Counted from the stretch's first letter, positions 1 through 6,207 are shown. The stretch: 6,262 bases of DNA from an uncultured Bacteroidota bacterium (GCA_903913355.1 CAIWKU010000167.1:1-6262); one strand, 5' to 3'. The notes: generated by a model from the sequence alone, not told the origin. Numbers and translations: made by a program.

Positions 1-1
1 T

Positions 2-163
2 GTGGCTGTGCTGGTGCGTAAACATAATAATGCAAATATTATTTGTATTCCTGCGCGTTTTGTGGCCCTGGCACTGGCTGAACAAATGATAGAAATATTT
101 ATGACAACTGATTTTGAAGGTGGCCGTCATGCAACCCGCGTAAATAAAATCCCCTGCGCTTAA
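2..163 (+). CDS. rpiB: Ribose-5-phosphate isomerase B, C-terminal part (cut by window edge)
   Basis: Only the last 53 codons are in the window, read from base 2 to the TAA at 161-163. The family is normally about 145-150 residues, so roughly two thirds lies upstream. The fragment begins VAVLVRKHNNAN and carries RpiB landmarks: the RxHNxAN segment with the His at fragment residue 8 (the position of the active-site/ring-opening His of RpiB enzymes), an AR pair at 18-19, and the C-terminal FEGGRHATRVNKI, whose arginines (42 and 46) belong to the phosphate-binding region. RpiB interconverts ribulose-5-phosphate and ribose-5-phosphate in the cytoplasmic pentose phosphate pathway. One small departure is a Pro where most members have Gly before the AR pair. 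The next gene starts 21 nt after the stop on the same strand with no promoter visible between them, so co-transcription is likely. Confidence 0.9.
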   Translation: MAVLVRKHNNANIICIPARFVALALAEQMIEIFMTTDFEGGRHATRVNKIPCA

Positions 164-184
164 TTTAAACAACCAAACAACACG

Positions 185-1705
185 ATGAAAAAAGTACTAC
201 TTATTTGCCTGTTATTTGCCGGGACTGCGGCAATGGCACAAAAAGATGATGCGGCCAAATACGCTGCCCTCATTACCCAAAAAGCTTTAAAAGAAAAATT
301 AACCATTGTGGCAAGTGCCGAAATGGAAGGCCGCGAAACAGCAATGCCCGGACAGAAAAAAGCAGCGGCTTATATAGAATCCGAGTTTAAAAAATTCGGA
401 CTAAAACCGGGCAATGGTGATAGTTACCAGCAAGTATACCCGGTTTACAGAGATTCCATTTCTGATAAACAATTAGTTGTAAATGGGCAAAAATTTACTT
501 GGGATAAAGACTATTCATTCATATTGCAGTTAACTACTAACAATAATTTTACCTTCAATAATATTGTATTTGCCGGATATGGTATCGTAGATTCTGCCAG
601 TAAAACAAACGACTATGCAGGATTAGATGTAAAAGGAAAAATCGTTTTGGTATTAGATGGCGGAATGCCAGCTCCAAATCCCAACGTCCGTGTTAGACGA
701 GGTGTAAATCCTACGGCGGTTAAGGTTAATGCTGCAAAAGCGAACGGTGCAGTTGGCATATTAATCGTTTCACAGACTTTTCCAAAAAAAACTATGCTTA
801 AGGGAGGTTTATATGTTAAACTACCATCAACTTTTGTTGTAGCAACCGTTTCAGATGAAGTTGCTTCAGCTTTATTGGGCAAATCTCCGAAAGTTGCTTT
901 TGCTCAATTGAAAGAAATTCCTAAGGGTAATTATACTGCCCAGTTAAATCTTGTGGCAGGAATAACAACCGAGCATCTGGAAAGTAGTAATGTAATTGGG
1001 ATATTGCCAGGAACCGATAAAAAAGACGAATATGTTTTCATGACAGGCCACTACGACCATTTGGGTAAAAATGCAACTGGTATATTTTATGGTGCTGATG
1101 ATGATGGTTCAGGTACTGTAACGGTTCTGCAAATGGCAGAAGCATTCAGCGCAGCAGCTAAAAAAGGGAAAAAGCCAAGAAGAACCATTGTTTTCATGAC
1201 CGTAAGTGGCGAAGAAAAAGGATTATGGGGCTCAGAATATTATGCAGACCATCCCATTTACCCGATAGAAAAAACATCTGTTGACTTAAATACGGATATG
1301 ATTGGGAGAGTAGATACCGAGCGTAAAACAGAAGACAGTCTAAATTATATCTATGTTATCGGGCACGATAAATTAAGTTCTGATTTGCCAATCATTAATG
1401 AAGGTGTAAATAATAAATATACCCACCTGGTACTGGACTATAAATTCGATGATCCTGAAGACAAGAATAGCATCTATTACCGGAGCGACCATTATAATTT
1501 CGCCAAAAAAGGTATTCCTATTTTATTTTTCTACGATGGAATGCTTTTAGCTGATTATCATAAGCAAACAGACACTGTTGACAAAATCAACTTTGAACTG
1601 ATGGAAAAAAGAGCCCGTATGATTTTCCATACAGGATGGGTAATGGCTAACAGAGATGATATGCTGAAAAGAGATACACCTTTGAATATGCCTGCTACCA
1701 GATAA
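185..1705 (+). CDS. Secreted M28-family zinc aminopeptidase with PA-type insert
   Basis: A 506-residue exported metallopeptidase. Residues 1-18 form a Sec signal peptide (MKK, hydrophobic core, AMA before a likely cut at 18/19), so it should act in the periplasm or outside the cell. Residues about 30-78 match the lead-in of M28 peptidases (EGRETAMPGQKKAAAYI, then FKKFGLKPG). Residues about 120-245 resemble a protease-associated (PA) insert, including FAGYGIVDSA and YAGLDVKGKIVLV. The catalytic domain follows from about 262. The complete M28 di-zinc set is visible: H289 in GHYDHLG, bridging D306 in GADDDGSG, catalytic E343 with ligand E344 in SGEEKGLWGS, D371 in NTDMIGR, and H436 in SDHYNF. 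It should therefore be active, removing N-terminal residues from peptides. The exact substrate cannot be read from the sequence. The ATG at 185 is chosen because it begins the signal peptide directly. There is no Shine-Dalgarno sequence, as is usual in Bacteroidota. Confidence 0.93.
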   Translation: MKKVLLICLLFAGTAAMAQKDDAAKYAALITQKALKEKLTIVASAEMEGRETAMPGQKKAAAYIESEFKKFGLKPGNGDSYQQVYPVYRDSISDKQLVVNGQKFTWDKDYSFILQLTTNNNFTFNNIVFAGYGIVDSASKTNDYAGLDVKGKIVLVLDGGMPAPNPNVRVRRGVNPTAVKVNAAKANGAVGILIVSQTFPKKTMLKGGLYVKLPSTFVVATVSDEVASALLGKSPKVAFAQLKEIPKGNYTAQLNLVAGITTEHLESSNVIGILPGTDKKDEYVFMTGHYDHLGKNATGIFYGADDDGSGTVTVLQMAEAFSAAAKKGKKPRRTIVFMTVSGEEKGLWGSEYYADHPIYPIEKTSVDLNTDMIGRVDTERKTEDSLNYIYVIGHDKLSSDLPIINEGVNNKYTHLVLDYKFDDPEDKNSIYYRSDHYNFAKKGIPILFFYDGMLLADYHKQTDTVDKINFELMEKRARMIFHTGWVMANRDDMLKRDTPLNMPATR

Positions 1706-1722
1706 GCTGGTAAGTTTGAACG

Positions 1723-1761
1723 AAAAATGCCGCATCAGATTAACCTGGATGCGGCATTTTT
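1723..1761. terminator. Rho-independent terminator, probably bidirectional
   Basis: A perfect 14-bp inverted repeat (AAAAATGCCGCATC at 1723-1736, GATGCGGCATTTTT at 1748-1761) encloses an 11-nt loop. The GC-rich inner stem is flanked by an A run on one side and a T run on the other, so a T tract follows the stem on either strand. It lies 17 nt after the M28 peptidase stop and 53 nt beyond the end of the convergent deoxyhypusine-synthase-like gene, so it can end both transcripts. Confidence 0.9.
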
Positions 1762-1790
1762 GTATTAAGCTATTTACTCATTATTATAGC

Positions 1791-1816
1791 CACAGATTCA
1801 ATGATTATCACGGATT
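1791..1816. repeat. Degenerate direct repeat CACAGATT / CACGGATT
   Basis: Two 8-mers differing at one base, CACAGATT (1791-1798) and CACGGATT (1809-1816), lie 18 bp apart between the bidirectional terminator and the convergent gene. The second copy runs into the stop codon of the deoxyhypusine-synthase-like gene. They resemble the short CACAGATT/CACGGATT-type motifs often scattered between genes in Bacteroidota, but two copies alone are weak evidence for a functional element. Confidence 0.3.
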
Positions 1817-2789
1817 ACCAGCCTAAAATATAGGCGAAGATCAGGGGTACTACAATGGTGGCATCGCTCTCTACGATAAATTTAGGAGTATGGATATCTA
1901 GTTTCCCCCAGGTGATTTTTTCATTGGGAACAGCACCGGAATAAGATCCATAAGAAGTAGTGGAATCGCTCACCTGGCAAAAATATCCCCAGAATGGTAC
2001 ATCATGCCATTCCAAATCCTGGTACATCATTGGTACCACACATATCGGAAAATCTCCTGCAATACCACCTCCAATCTGGAAGAAACCAACTCCTTTGCCG
2101 CCACTATTCTGTCTGTACCAATCGGCCAGCCATACCATGTATTCAATACCAGTTTTCATGGTAACCGCTTTCAATTCCCCTTTAATTACATAAGAAGCAA
2201 AAATATTTCCCATGGTACTATCTTCCCAGCCCGGTACCACAATCGGGATATTTTTCTGCGCGGCAGCCAACATCCAGCTGTCTTTAGGGTCGATTTCATA
2301 ATACTGTTCCAAAACGCCGCTCAGCAACATTTTATACATGTATTCATGCGGAAAATAACGCTCCCCGGCAGCTTCTGCATCAGCCCAAAGTTTATGGATA
2401 TGCTTTTGAAGTCTTCTGAAAGCCTCTTCTTCCGGTATACAGGTATCCGTAACCCGGTTATAATGATTTTCGAGCAGGTCCCATTCTTCCTGTGGACTCA
2501 GGTCGCGGTAATTAGGTACCCGCTTATAATGGCTATGCGCCACCAGGTTCATAATATCTTCTTCGAGGTTGGCACCCGTACAACTGATAATGGCTACTTT
2601 ATCCTGTCGAATCATTTCTGCCAGACTGATTCCCAGCTCTGCTGTGCTCATAGCACCTGCTAGACTTACCAGCATTTTGCCTCCGTCCAGCAAATGGGTT
2701 TCATATCCTTTAGCCGCATCTACCAGTGCTGCAGCATTAAAATGGCGATATTGGTGTTGAATAAACTGCGAAATAGGTCCTTTACTCAT
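1815..2789 (-). CDS. Deoxyhypusine synthase-like protein (bacterial DHS family)
   Basis: A 324-residue cytoplasmic enzyme of the NAD-dependent deoxyhypusine/homospermidine synthase family. Visible landmarks are LDGGKMLVSLAGAMST (35-50), the dinucleotide-site segment SCTGANLEED (69-78), VVPGWEDSTMGN (184-195), GGGIAGDFP (240-248) and the C-terminal SYSGAVPNEKITWGK. Its K296 aligns with the lysine that carries the aminobutyl intermediate in eukaryotic DHS. Eukaryotic enzymes have a KHH stretch after the GGG, and here it is replaced by AGDFP, as in the bacterial DHS-like subgroup. The eukaryotic reaction moves the aminobutyl group of spermidine to eIF5A. Bacteria lack eIF5A, so a small acceptor such as putrescine (giving homospermidine) or an unknown protein is possible, and the substrate is unassigned. 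An in-frame TTG 21 nt upstream would add seven residues, but it lies inside the promoter, so the ATG at 2789 is preferred. Confidence 0.9.
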   Translation of the reverse strand: MSKGPISQFIQHQYRHFNAAALVDAAKGYETHLLDGGKMLVSLAGAMSTAELGISLAEMIRQDKVAIISCTGANLEEDIMNLVAHSHYKRVPNYRDLSPQEEWDLLENHYNRVTDTCIPEEEAFRRLQKHIHKLWADAEAAGERYFPHEYMYKMLLSGVLEQYYEIDPKDSWMLAAAQKNIPIVVPGWEDSTMGNIFASYVIKGELKAVTMKTGIEYMVWLADWYRQNSGGKGVGFFQIGGGIAGDFPICVVPMMYQDLEWHDVPFWGYFCQVSDSTTSYGSYSGAVPNEKITWGKLDIHTPKFIVESDATIVVPLIFAYILGW

Positions 2790-2807
2790 GGTATTTGTTT
2801 TGAGGGG

Positions 2808-2815
2808 CAAAAGTA
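2808..2815 (-). promoter_or_regulatory. Candidate -7 element for the DHS-like gene
   Basis: On the minus strand this reads TACTTTTG, a perfect match to the Bacteroidota -7 consensus TAnnTTTG. It ends 18 nt before the ATG at 2789, which would give a short leader of about 13 nt. No TTTG is found 19-21 nt upstream, so the -33 half is weak or absent. It suggests the DHS-like gene has its own promoter in addition to any readthrough from the PepSY-like gene. Confidence 0.5.
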
Positions 2816-2988
2816 ATTTTTTTGGGCGGTTTTTGATAAGAAGCTTTTTCTGCTAATCCTAATTGCTAAAAGCCTACCGATAAATAGTTCGCAAGCCGGT
2901 TTCCGGTTTATGGAATCTTTATACAATCCTGGTTTTCAAGAAGAAGTGTTTCCCAATCGTTATTTACAGATTTCCCCAAACATGCTAT

Positions 2989-3028
2989 CAAACAGAAAAG
3001 CCCCACGTAAGCAGGGCTCTTCTGTTTG
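2989..3028 (-). terminator. Hairpin terminator after the PepSY-like gene
   Basis: A 15-bp inverted repeat with one mismatch (left arm 2989-3003, right arm 3014-3028) has a 10-nt loop. The arms carry a GGGC/GCCC core next to the loop and AGAAAA/TTTTCT outer parts, so on the minus strand the descending arm is T-rich (GGGCTTTTCTGTTT). It begins about 24 nt after the stop of the PepSY-like gene. There is no long T run beyond the stem, so termination may be incomplete and some readthrough into the DHS-like gene is possible. Confidence 0.65.
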
Positions 3029-3051
3029 CAAGGTACCCAGTACCCTGCTCA

Positions 3052-3489
3052 TTATTTTCTAACGCCATAGGGCGTTACTTCACCATATACTGAGATACCC
3101 AGGATCTGTTTTCTATTTCCGTTTTCAAGTGATACATAATATTTTTTCCCATTTTCCTCGTTGAACTCAATACTGTCAGTTATTGTATAGTCTGCATAGT
3201 TTTTACGAATTTTCTGAACTGCTTTTGCCGGCAATTTTTTAAAATCTATTTTACGGCTGTACCCTAATAATTCGCCGTTCTGGTTATAAAATGCCTCGAG
3301 GGTTTCTTCATTTAGTTGAAAGGTAGCTTTTGTAAATTCGGGTCCTAAAGTCCAGTGTACATTTTCAGCTTCTGCAAACTGCACTTCGAAATTCGTTTTT
3401 ACTTTATAGCTTATTTTACTTGCATCTGCAGCAAAAGCGCTGCTTCCTATTGCGGCAATCATGAGTGCGGCGATAAATAATTTTTTCAT
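3052..3489 (-). CDS. Small secreted PepSY-like protein
   Basis: A 145-residue exported protein. Residues 1-20 are a clear Sec signal peptide (MKKLFIAALMIAAIG core, AFA before the cut at 20/21), leaving a mature protein of about 125 residues for the periplasm or cell exterior. The mature part has the pattern of the Bacteroidota PepSY-like family (beta-lactamase-inhibitor-like fold): a FAEAENVHWTL strand start (38-48), FTKATFQLNEE (52-62), FYNQNGELLGYSRKI (67-81), a helix containing LPAKAVQKIRKNY (86-98) and a final strand with KKYYVSLENGN (114-124). No catalytic motif, cysteine or membrane anchor is visible beyond the signal peptide. Members are usually of unknown function, and binding of a partner protein is only a guess. 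The ATG at 3489 begins the signal peptide. The gene is transcribed away from the sdpR-like operon. Confidence 0.8.
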   Translation of the reverse strand: MKKLFIAALMIAAIGSSAFAADASKISYKVKTNFEVQFAEAENVHWTLGPEFTKATFQLNEETLEAFYNQNGELLGYSRKIDFKKLPAKAVQKIRKNYADYTITDSIEFNEENGKKYYVSLENGNRKQILGISVYGEVTPYGVRK

Positions 3490-3538
3490 AGGTTTTGTTT
3501 TTAAATGGTTGGTTTTCTGATTTGATTTTTTGATATCT

Positions 3539-3546
3539 CAAATATA
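3539..3546 (-). promoter_or_regulatory. Candidate -7 element for the PepSY-like gene
   Basis: On the minus strand this reads TATATTTG, a perfect TAnnTTTG match, 49 nt before the ATG at 3489, which would leave a leader of about 43 nt. A TTTG lies upstream but only 10 nt away, not the usual 19-21, so the -33 half does not fit. This rests on one short motif. Confidence 0.4.
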
Positions 3547-3655
3547 GAATCATACCCAAACTGCCGATTTGAATTATGATGGGGCTACAAAAAAACCGGC
3601 ATTACTGTTATGAGCGGTTGAAGGAGCAAGGTTAGGAATTGTTAATAGGTTTAGT

Positions 3656-3678
3656 AAACCCTTGCTGATAAAGGGTTT
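3656..3678. repeat. Unassigned 8-bp hairpin
   Basis: A perfect inverted repeat, AAACCCTT (3656-3663) and AAGGGTTT (3671-3678), has a 7-nt loop. On the plus strand it is followed by T then GG, so it lacks a full terminator tail. No gene on either strand ends next to it: the PepSY-like gene starts to its left and sdpR to its right. It could be a protein-binding site, part of a small RNA, or chance. Confidence 0.4.
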
Positions 3679-3779
3679 TGGTCGATTTCTTAACAAAATC
3701 ACAAATGCCGTTATGATTGGGTTAATTTGGAAAAGTGGCATTAACAGATTTATTTATAGTCCTTGTTATAAAAAATAAG

Positions 3780-3810
3780 TTTGGGAAATAAATAAGTATT
3801 TAGATATTTG
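3780..3810 (+). promoter_or_regulatory. Bacteroidota-type promoter of the sdpR-like operon
   Basis: TTTG at 3780-3783, a 19-nt spacer, then GATATTTG at 3803-3810. The -33 box and spacing fit the Bacteroidota consensus, and the -7 box matches five of the six fixed bases of TAnnTTTG. Transcription would start near 3815-3817, about 20 nt before the GTG. The -7 box forms the left arm of the inverted repeat at 3803-3820, so a protein bound there would block the polymerase. Confidence 0.6.
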
Positions 3811-3820
3811 CCTAAATATC
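3798..3820. promoter_or_regulatory. Candidate SdpR operator (overlapping palindromes)
   Basis: GATATTT (3803-3809) and AAATATC (3814-3820) form a perfect 7-bp inverted repeat with a 4-nt spacer. A second, interleaved pair, ATTTAG (3798-3803) and CTAAAT (3812-3817), has a different centre. The site covers the -7 box and probable transcription start and ends 15 nt before the GTG. ArsR-family dimers bind AT-rich inverted repeats in their own promoters, so the position fits autorepression. Assignment to this particular repressor is inferred from location. Confidence 0.55.
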
Positions 3821-3835
3821 AAATTATTATTACTT

Positions 3836-4105
3836 GTGAACGCTTTATTCAAAGCCCTTAATGACCCTACCCGCAGAGAGATTCTGGAGATACTGAAAGA
3901 AGGTGATCTTACCGCAGGAGAAATTGCAGACAGGTTTGATATATCCAAGCCCAGTATCTCGCACCATCTTGACCTGCTAAAGCAGGCAGAATTAGTGGTA
4001 GCCATAAAAGAAGGCCAGTATATTACGTACTCAATCAATACAACCGTAATGGATGAAGTGCTAACCTGGCTTATGCAGTTTTCACCAAAAAAGAAAAAAT
4101 CATGA
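3836..4105 (+). CDS. sdpR: SdpR-type ArsR-family autorepressor
   Basis: An 89-residue winged helix-turn-helix repressor. The start MNALFKALNDPTRREILEIL is the signature opening of SdpR/ArsR-family regulators. LTAGEIADRF (25-34) and SKPSISHHLDLLK (37-49) form the helix-turn-helix with its recognition helix. AIKEGQYITYSI (56-67) is the beta wing. There are no cysteines and no ELCxCD metal box, so metal sensing of the ArsR type is not expected. In Bacillus subtilis, SdpR represses its own sdpRI operon and is captured at the membrane by SdpI when the SdpC toxin is present. The start is GTG at 3836, because the protein aligns from its first residue and no in-frame ATG lies upstream. The stop overlaps the next start by four bases (ATGA), which indicates translational coupling to the SdpI-type gene. 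Confidence 0.9.
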   Translation: MNALFKALNDPTRREILEILKEGDLTAGEIADRFDISKPSISHHLDLLKQAELVVAIKEGQYITYSINTTVMDEVLTWLMQFSPKKKKS

Positions 4106-4761
4106 AAAAGAAACTAACCGCTGCTGATGTATTGGCCTGCCTGGTAATGCTAATTCCGCTTATATATCTGGGCTCTATTTATTCGTCGTTGCCCGCATCT
4201 ATCCCTACACATTTCAATTTTCACGGGCCTGATCAATATTCAGAAAAAGCGGAGAGTTGGATATTTGTAGGTATTTTGACGGGTTCTTCCTTTTTCATGT
4301 ACCTGCTACTTAAAAACCTTCCTTCCATAGACCCGAAAAGAACGGCCGCTTCCTCATCCCAATTACTGTCAAAACTATCTTTTATACTGGTAATATTTTT
4401 TGTTGTTCTTCAGCTACTTATTATTAATGCCATGAGAGGAAACCTGTTTAGCGTAGAAAAATTGTTACTTCCAACGATTTCTATATTCTTTAGCCTGATG
4501 GGCAACCTGATGATCAATATGAAGCCAAATTATTTTGTGGGCATCCGGGTCCCATGGACTTTGGAAAATGAAGAGAATTGGAGAAAAACCCATAGGCTGG
4601 GAGGCAAATTATGGTTTGCAGGTGGACTCATTGCCGCTGTCTTCACTATTATACTTCCTTACCAATATGCAGCTGCTGCCTTCATGGTAATTATTGGAAT
4701 AATGGTAATCATACCGATTGGGTATTCCTACCTGTATTTTAAAAAACACCAACAAGATTAA
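4102..4761 (+). CDS. sdpI: SdpI-type integral membrane protein
   Basis: A 219-residue inner-membrane protein with about six predicted helices (roughly 8-28, 52-71, 90-110, 120-138, 168-188 and 190-212). The N-terminal part is a DUF1648-type domain with the motif LPASIPTHFNFHG (30-42). The central loop carries the SdpI signature, NYFVGIRVPWTLENEENW (143-160), followed by RKTHRLGGKLW. Bacillus SdpI gives immunity to the SdpC toxin and sequesters SdpR at the membrane to induce the operon. Pairing with an SdpR-type gene by ATGA overlap strongly supports the same kind of switch here. No SdpC-like toxin gene or sdpAB maturation gene is in the window, so the ligand is unknown. SdpI-like proteins are widespread outside toxin loci, and a general envelope-stress or immunity role is equally possible. 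The hydrolase gene begins 4 nt after this stop. Confidence 0.9.
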   Translation: MKKKLTAADVLACLVMLIPLIYLGSIYSSLPASIPTHFNFHGPDQYSEKAESWIFVGILTGSSFFMYLLLKNLPSIDPKRTAASSSQLLSKLSFILVIFFVVLQLLIINAMRGNLFSVEKLLLPTISIFFSLMGNLMINMKPNYFVGIRVPWTLENEENWRKTHRLGGKLWFAGGLIAAVFTIILPYQYAAAAFMVIIGIMVIIPIGYSYLYFKKHQQD

Positions 4762-4765
4762 TTTT

Positions 4766-6202
4766 ATGAAAAAAGTACTTACACTATGTTTAATGCTACT
4801 TTCCGGTATTGCTGTATTTGCAGCTGATATAATAGGTAATTGGCAGGGGTTGATTCCTGTGGGAGATAAAAAACTGAGACTTGTTTTCCATATTAACAAA
4901 TCGGCAAATGGATTTTCCAGCACTTTTGATAGCCCGGACCAAAATGCATTCGGCATCAACTGTAATAATACTTCCTTTACCAATGACAGCTTGTTAATTA
5001 CCATTGAAGCCATTAAAGGGGGTTTTAAAGGCAAATGGAACGGAGCTGATGAAATAAAAGGCGTCTTTTTTCAGGGAGCAGGCAATATAGATATGACCCT
5101 TTTCCGCATAACAGCCAATGAAAGCCCCAAACAGCCAACAGTACCAAATCGTCCGCAAACACCGAAACCCCCGTTTCAATACGATCAGGAAGAAGTAGAA
5201 TATGATAATGCAGACAAAACGGTTCACTATGGAGCAACACTTACAAAACCCAGAAACCTAAAAAGTTTCCCAACGGTGATCATTATTTCCGGGAGTGGCT
5301 CTCAGGATAGAGACGGAACTTTGTTTGGTCACAAATTATATGCAGTGCTTGCTGATTACCTGACCAATCAGGGAATCGGTGTGTTGCGGGTAGATGACAG
5401 AGGAATGGGTAAAAGTAGTTTGGGTGGCGATCCTAAATTACTTACTAGTGCAGACTTTTCAAAAGACGTAGAAACCAGTTTTAATTATCTTCTTTCAAGA
5501 GCTGATCTGGACAAAAAGAAAATAGGATTGATTGGCCATAGTGAGGGCGGGATTATAGCGCCTATGGTGGCTGCCAGAAGAAAAGATATTGCATTCATTA
5601 TTTTATGGGCAGGGCCTGTAGAGGGTGGATTACAAACCAATGTTGAACAAAACGAACATTCCTTGCTAAACGCCGGCGTCGATTCTTTATCGGCAAAAGA
5701 GTTTTCAAAATTACATTCAAGCATTTTATCTCATTTTGCTGATACAAAAAAAGAGGATTTAGATACCATGGTATCTCTCCAGTTTGCCTCTTGGAAAAAA
5801 GGGCTTTCAAAAGAAACAGTTGCAGCTCTTTATGTAAAAGAAAGCAGTGTAGTTGGTCGTGAAATACATACGCTTTATCATTCTCTATATGATCTTGCCT
5901 GGATGCGTTTTTTTATTACCTATAATCCTTCTCAGGATCTTGCAAAAGTAACCTGCCCGGTGTTGGCAATAAATGGAACGAAAGACACACAAGTTGATGC
6001 AAAAAAGAATCTTTCCATAATCAAGTCTGTTCTTAGTCGAAGTGGAAATAAACATTTCCAGGTAACTCCATTAGCTTCTCTTAACCACTTGTTTCAAACA
6101 GCCAAAACAGGAGAACTGGCGGAATATGCTACAATAGAGGAAACCATTTCCCCACTTGCTTTAAGCCTGATTGCAGGTTGGATAAAAGATGAAATAAAAT
6201 AG
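4766..6202 (+). CDS. Exported alpha/beta hydrolase with N-terminal beta-barrel-like domain
   Basis: A 478-residue secreted serine hydrolase. Residues 1-19 are a Sec signal peptide (MKKVLTLCLMLLSG, then VFA). Residues about 20-118 form a beta-rich domain opening with IIGNWQGLI, resembling lipocalin-like barrels. A proline-rich linker spans about 120-137. The alpha/beta-hydrolase fold follows, with an oxyanion-region motif SGSGSQDRDG (175-184), VDDRGMGKS (209-217), nucleophile S259 in GHSEGG, probable acid D407 in NGTKDTQVD, and H441 in SLNHLFQ. The triad is complete, and a helical lid probably lies around 285-380. It is likely a periplasmic or extracellular esterase or peptidase-like hydrolase; the substrate is unassigned. 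The ATG at 4766 is preferred because the signal peptide begins there; an in-frame TTG at 4718 would place 16 extra residues ahead of it inside sdpI. A 4-nt gap after sdpI puts it in the SdpR-controlled operon. Confidence 0.88.
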   Translation: MKKVLTLCLMLLSGIAVFAADIIGNWQGLIPVGDKKLRLVFHINKSANGFSSTFDSPDQNAFGINCNNTSFTNDSLLITIEAIKGGFKGKWNGADEIKGVFFQGAGNIDMTLFRITANESPKQPTVPNRPQTPKPPFQYDQEEVEYDNADKTVHYGATLTKPRNLKSFPTVIIISGSGSQDRDGTLFGHKLYAVLADYLTNQGIGVLRVDDRGMGKSSLGGDPKLLTSADFSKDVETSFNYLLSRADLDKKKIGLIGHSEGGIIAPMVAARRKDIAFIILWAGPVEGGLQTNVEQNEHSLLNAGVDSLSAKEFSKLHSSILSHFADTKKEDLDTMVSLQFASWKKGLSKETVAALYVKESSVVGREIHTLYHSLYDLAWMRFFITYNPSQDLAKVTCPVLAINGTKDTQVDAKKNLSIIKSVLSRSGNKHFQVTPLASLNHLFQTAKTGELAEYATIEETISPLALSLIAGWIKDEIK

Positions 6203-6207
6203 CCTGG

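Larger units (their letters stand above)
3490..3835. other. 346-bp divergent intergenic control region
   Basis: The gap separates the leftward PepSY-like gene from the rightward sdpR-like operon. It holds a candidate -7 element for the PepSY-like gene (3539-3546), an 8-bp perfect hairpin (3656-3678), and the promoter plus palindrome of the operon (3780-3820). Short ATG-initiated frames of 19-21 codons at 3576 and 3712 have no recognisable features. I see no tRNA or insertion sequence. The stretch 3547-3655 holds nothing I can name. Confidence 0.7.

Noticed and set aside
2004..2663. 219-codon open frame on the plus strand
   Set aside because: It lies entirely antisense to the well-supported DHS-like gene, shows no family motif, and its composition is that expected from a reversed coding frame.
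2896..2909. Tandem CCGGTTT-CCGGTTT
   Set aside because: Two 7-nt units only, with no link to any gene end or promoter; likely chance.
3576..3635. 19-codon ATG frame in the divergent gap
   Set aside because: Too short, no motif, no start-site support.
3712..3777. 21-codon ATG frame ahead of the sdpR promoter
   Set aside because: It ends just before the operon promoter, has no recognisable motif, no signal peptide and no promoter of its own. A frame of this length is expected by chance.
3836..6202. A complete Sdp toxin system (sdpABC plus sdpRI)
   Set aside because: Only the repressor and the SdpI-type protein are present. No small toxin precursor or sdpA/sdpB-like gene is seen on either strand in the window.
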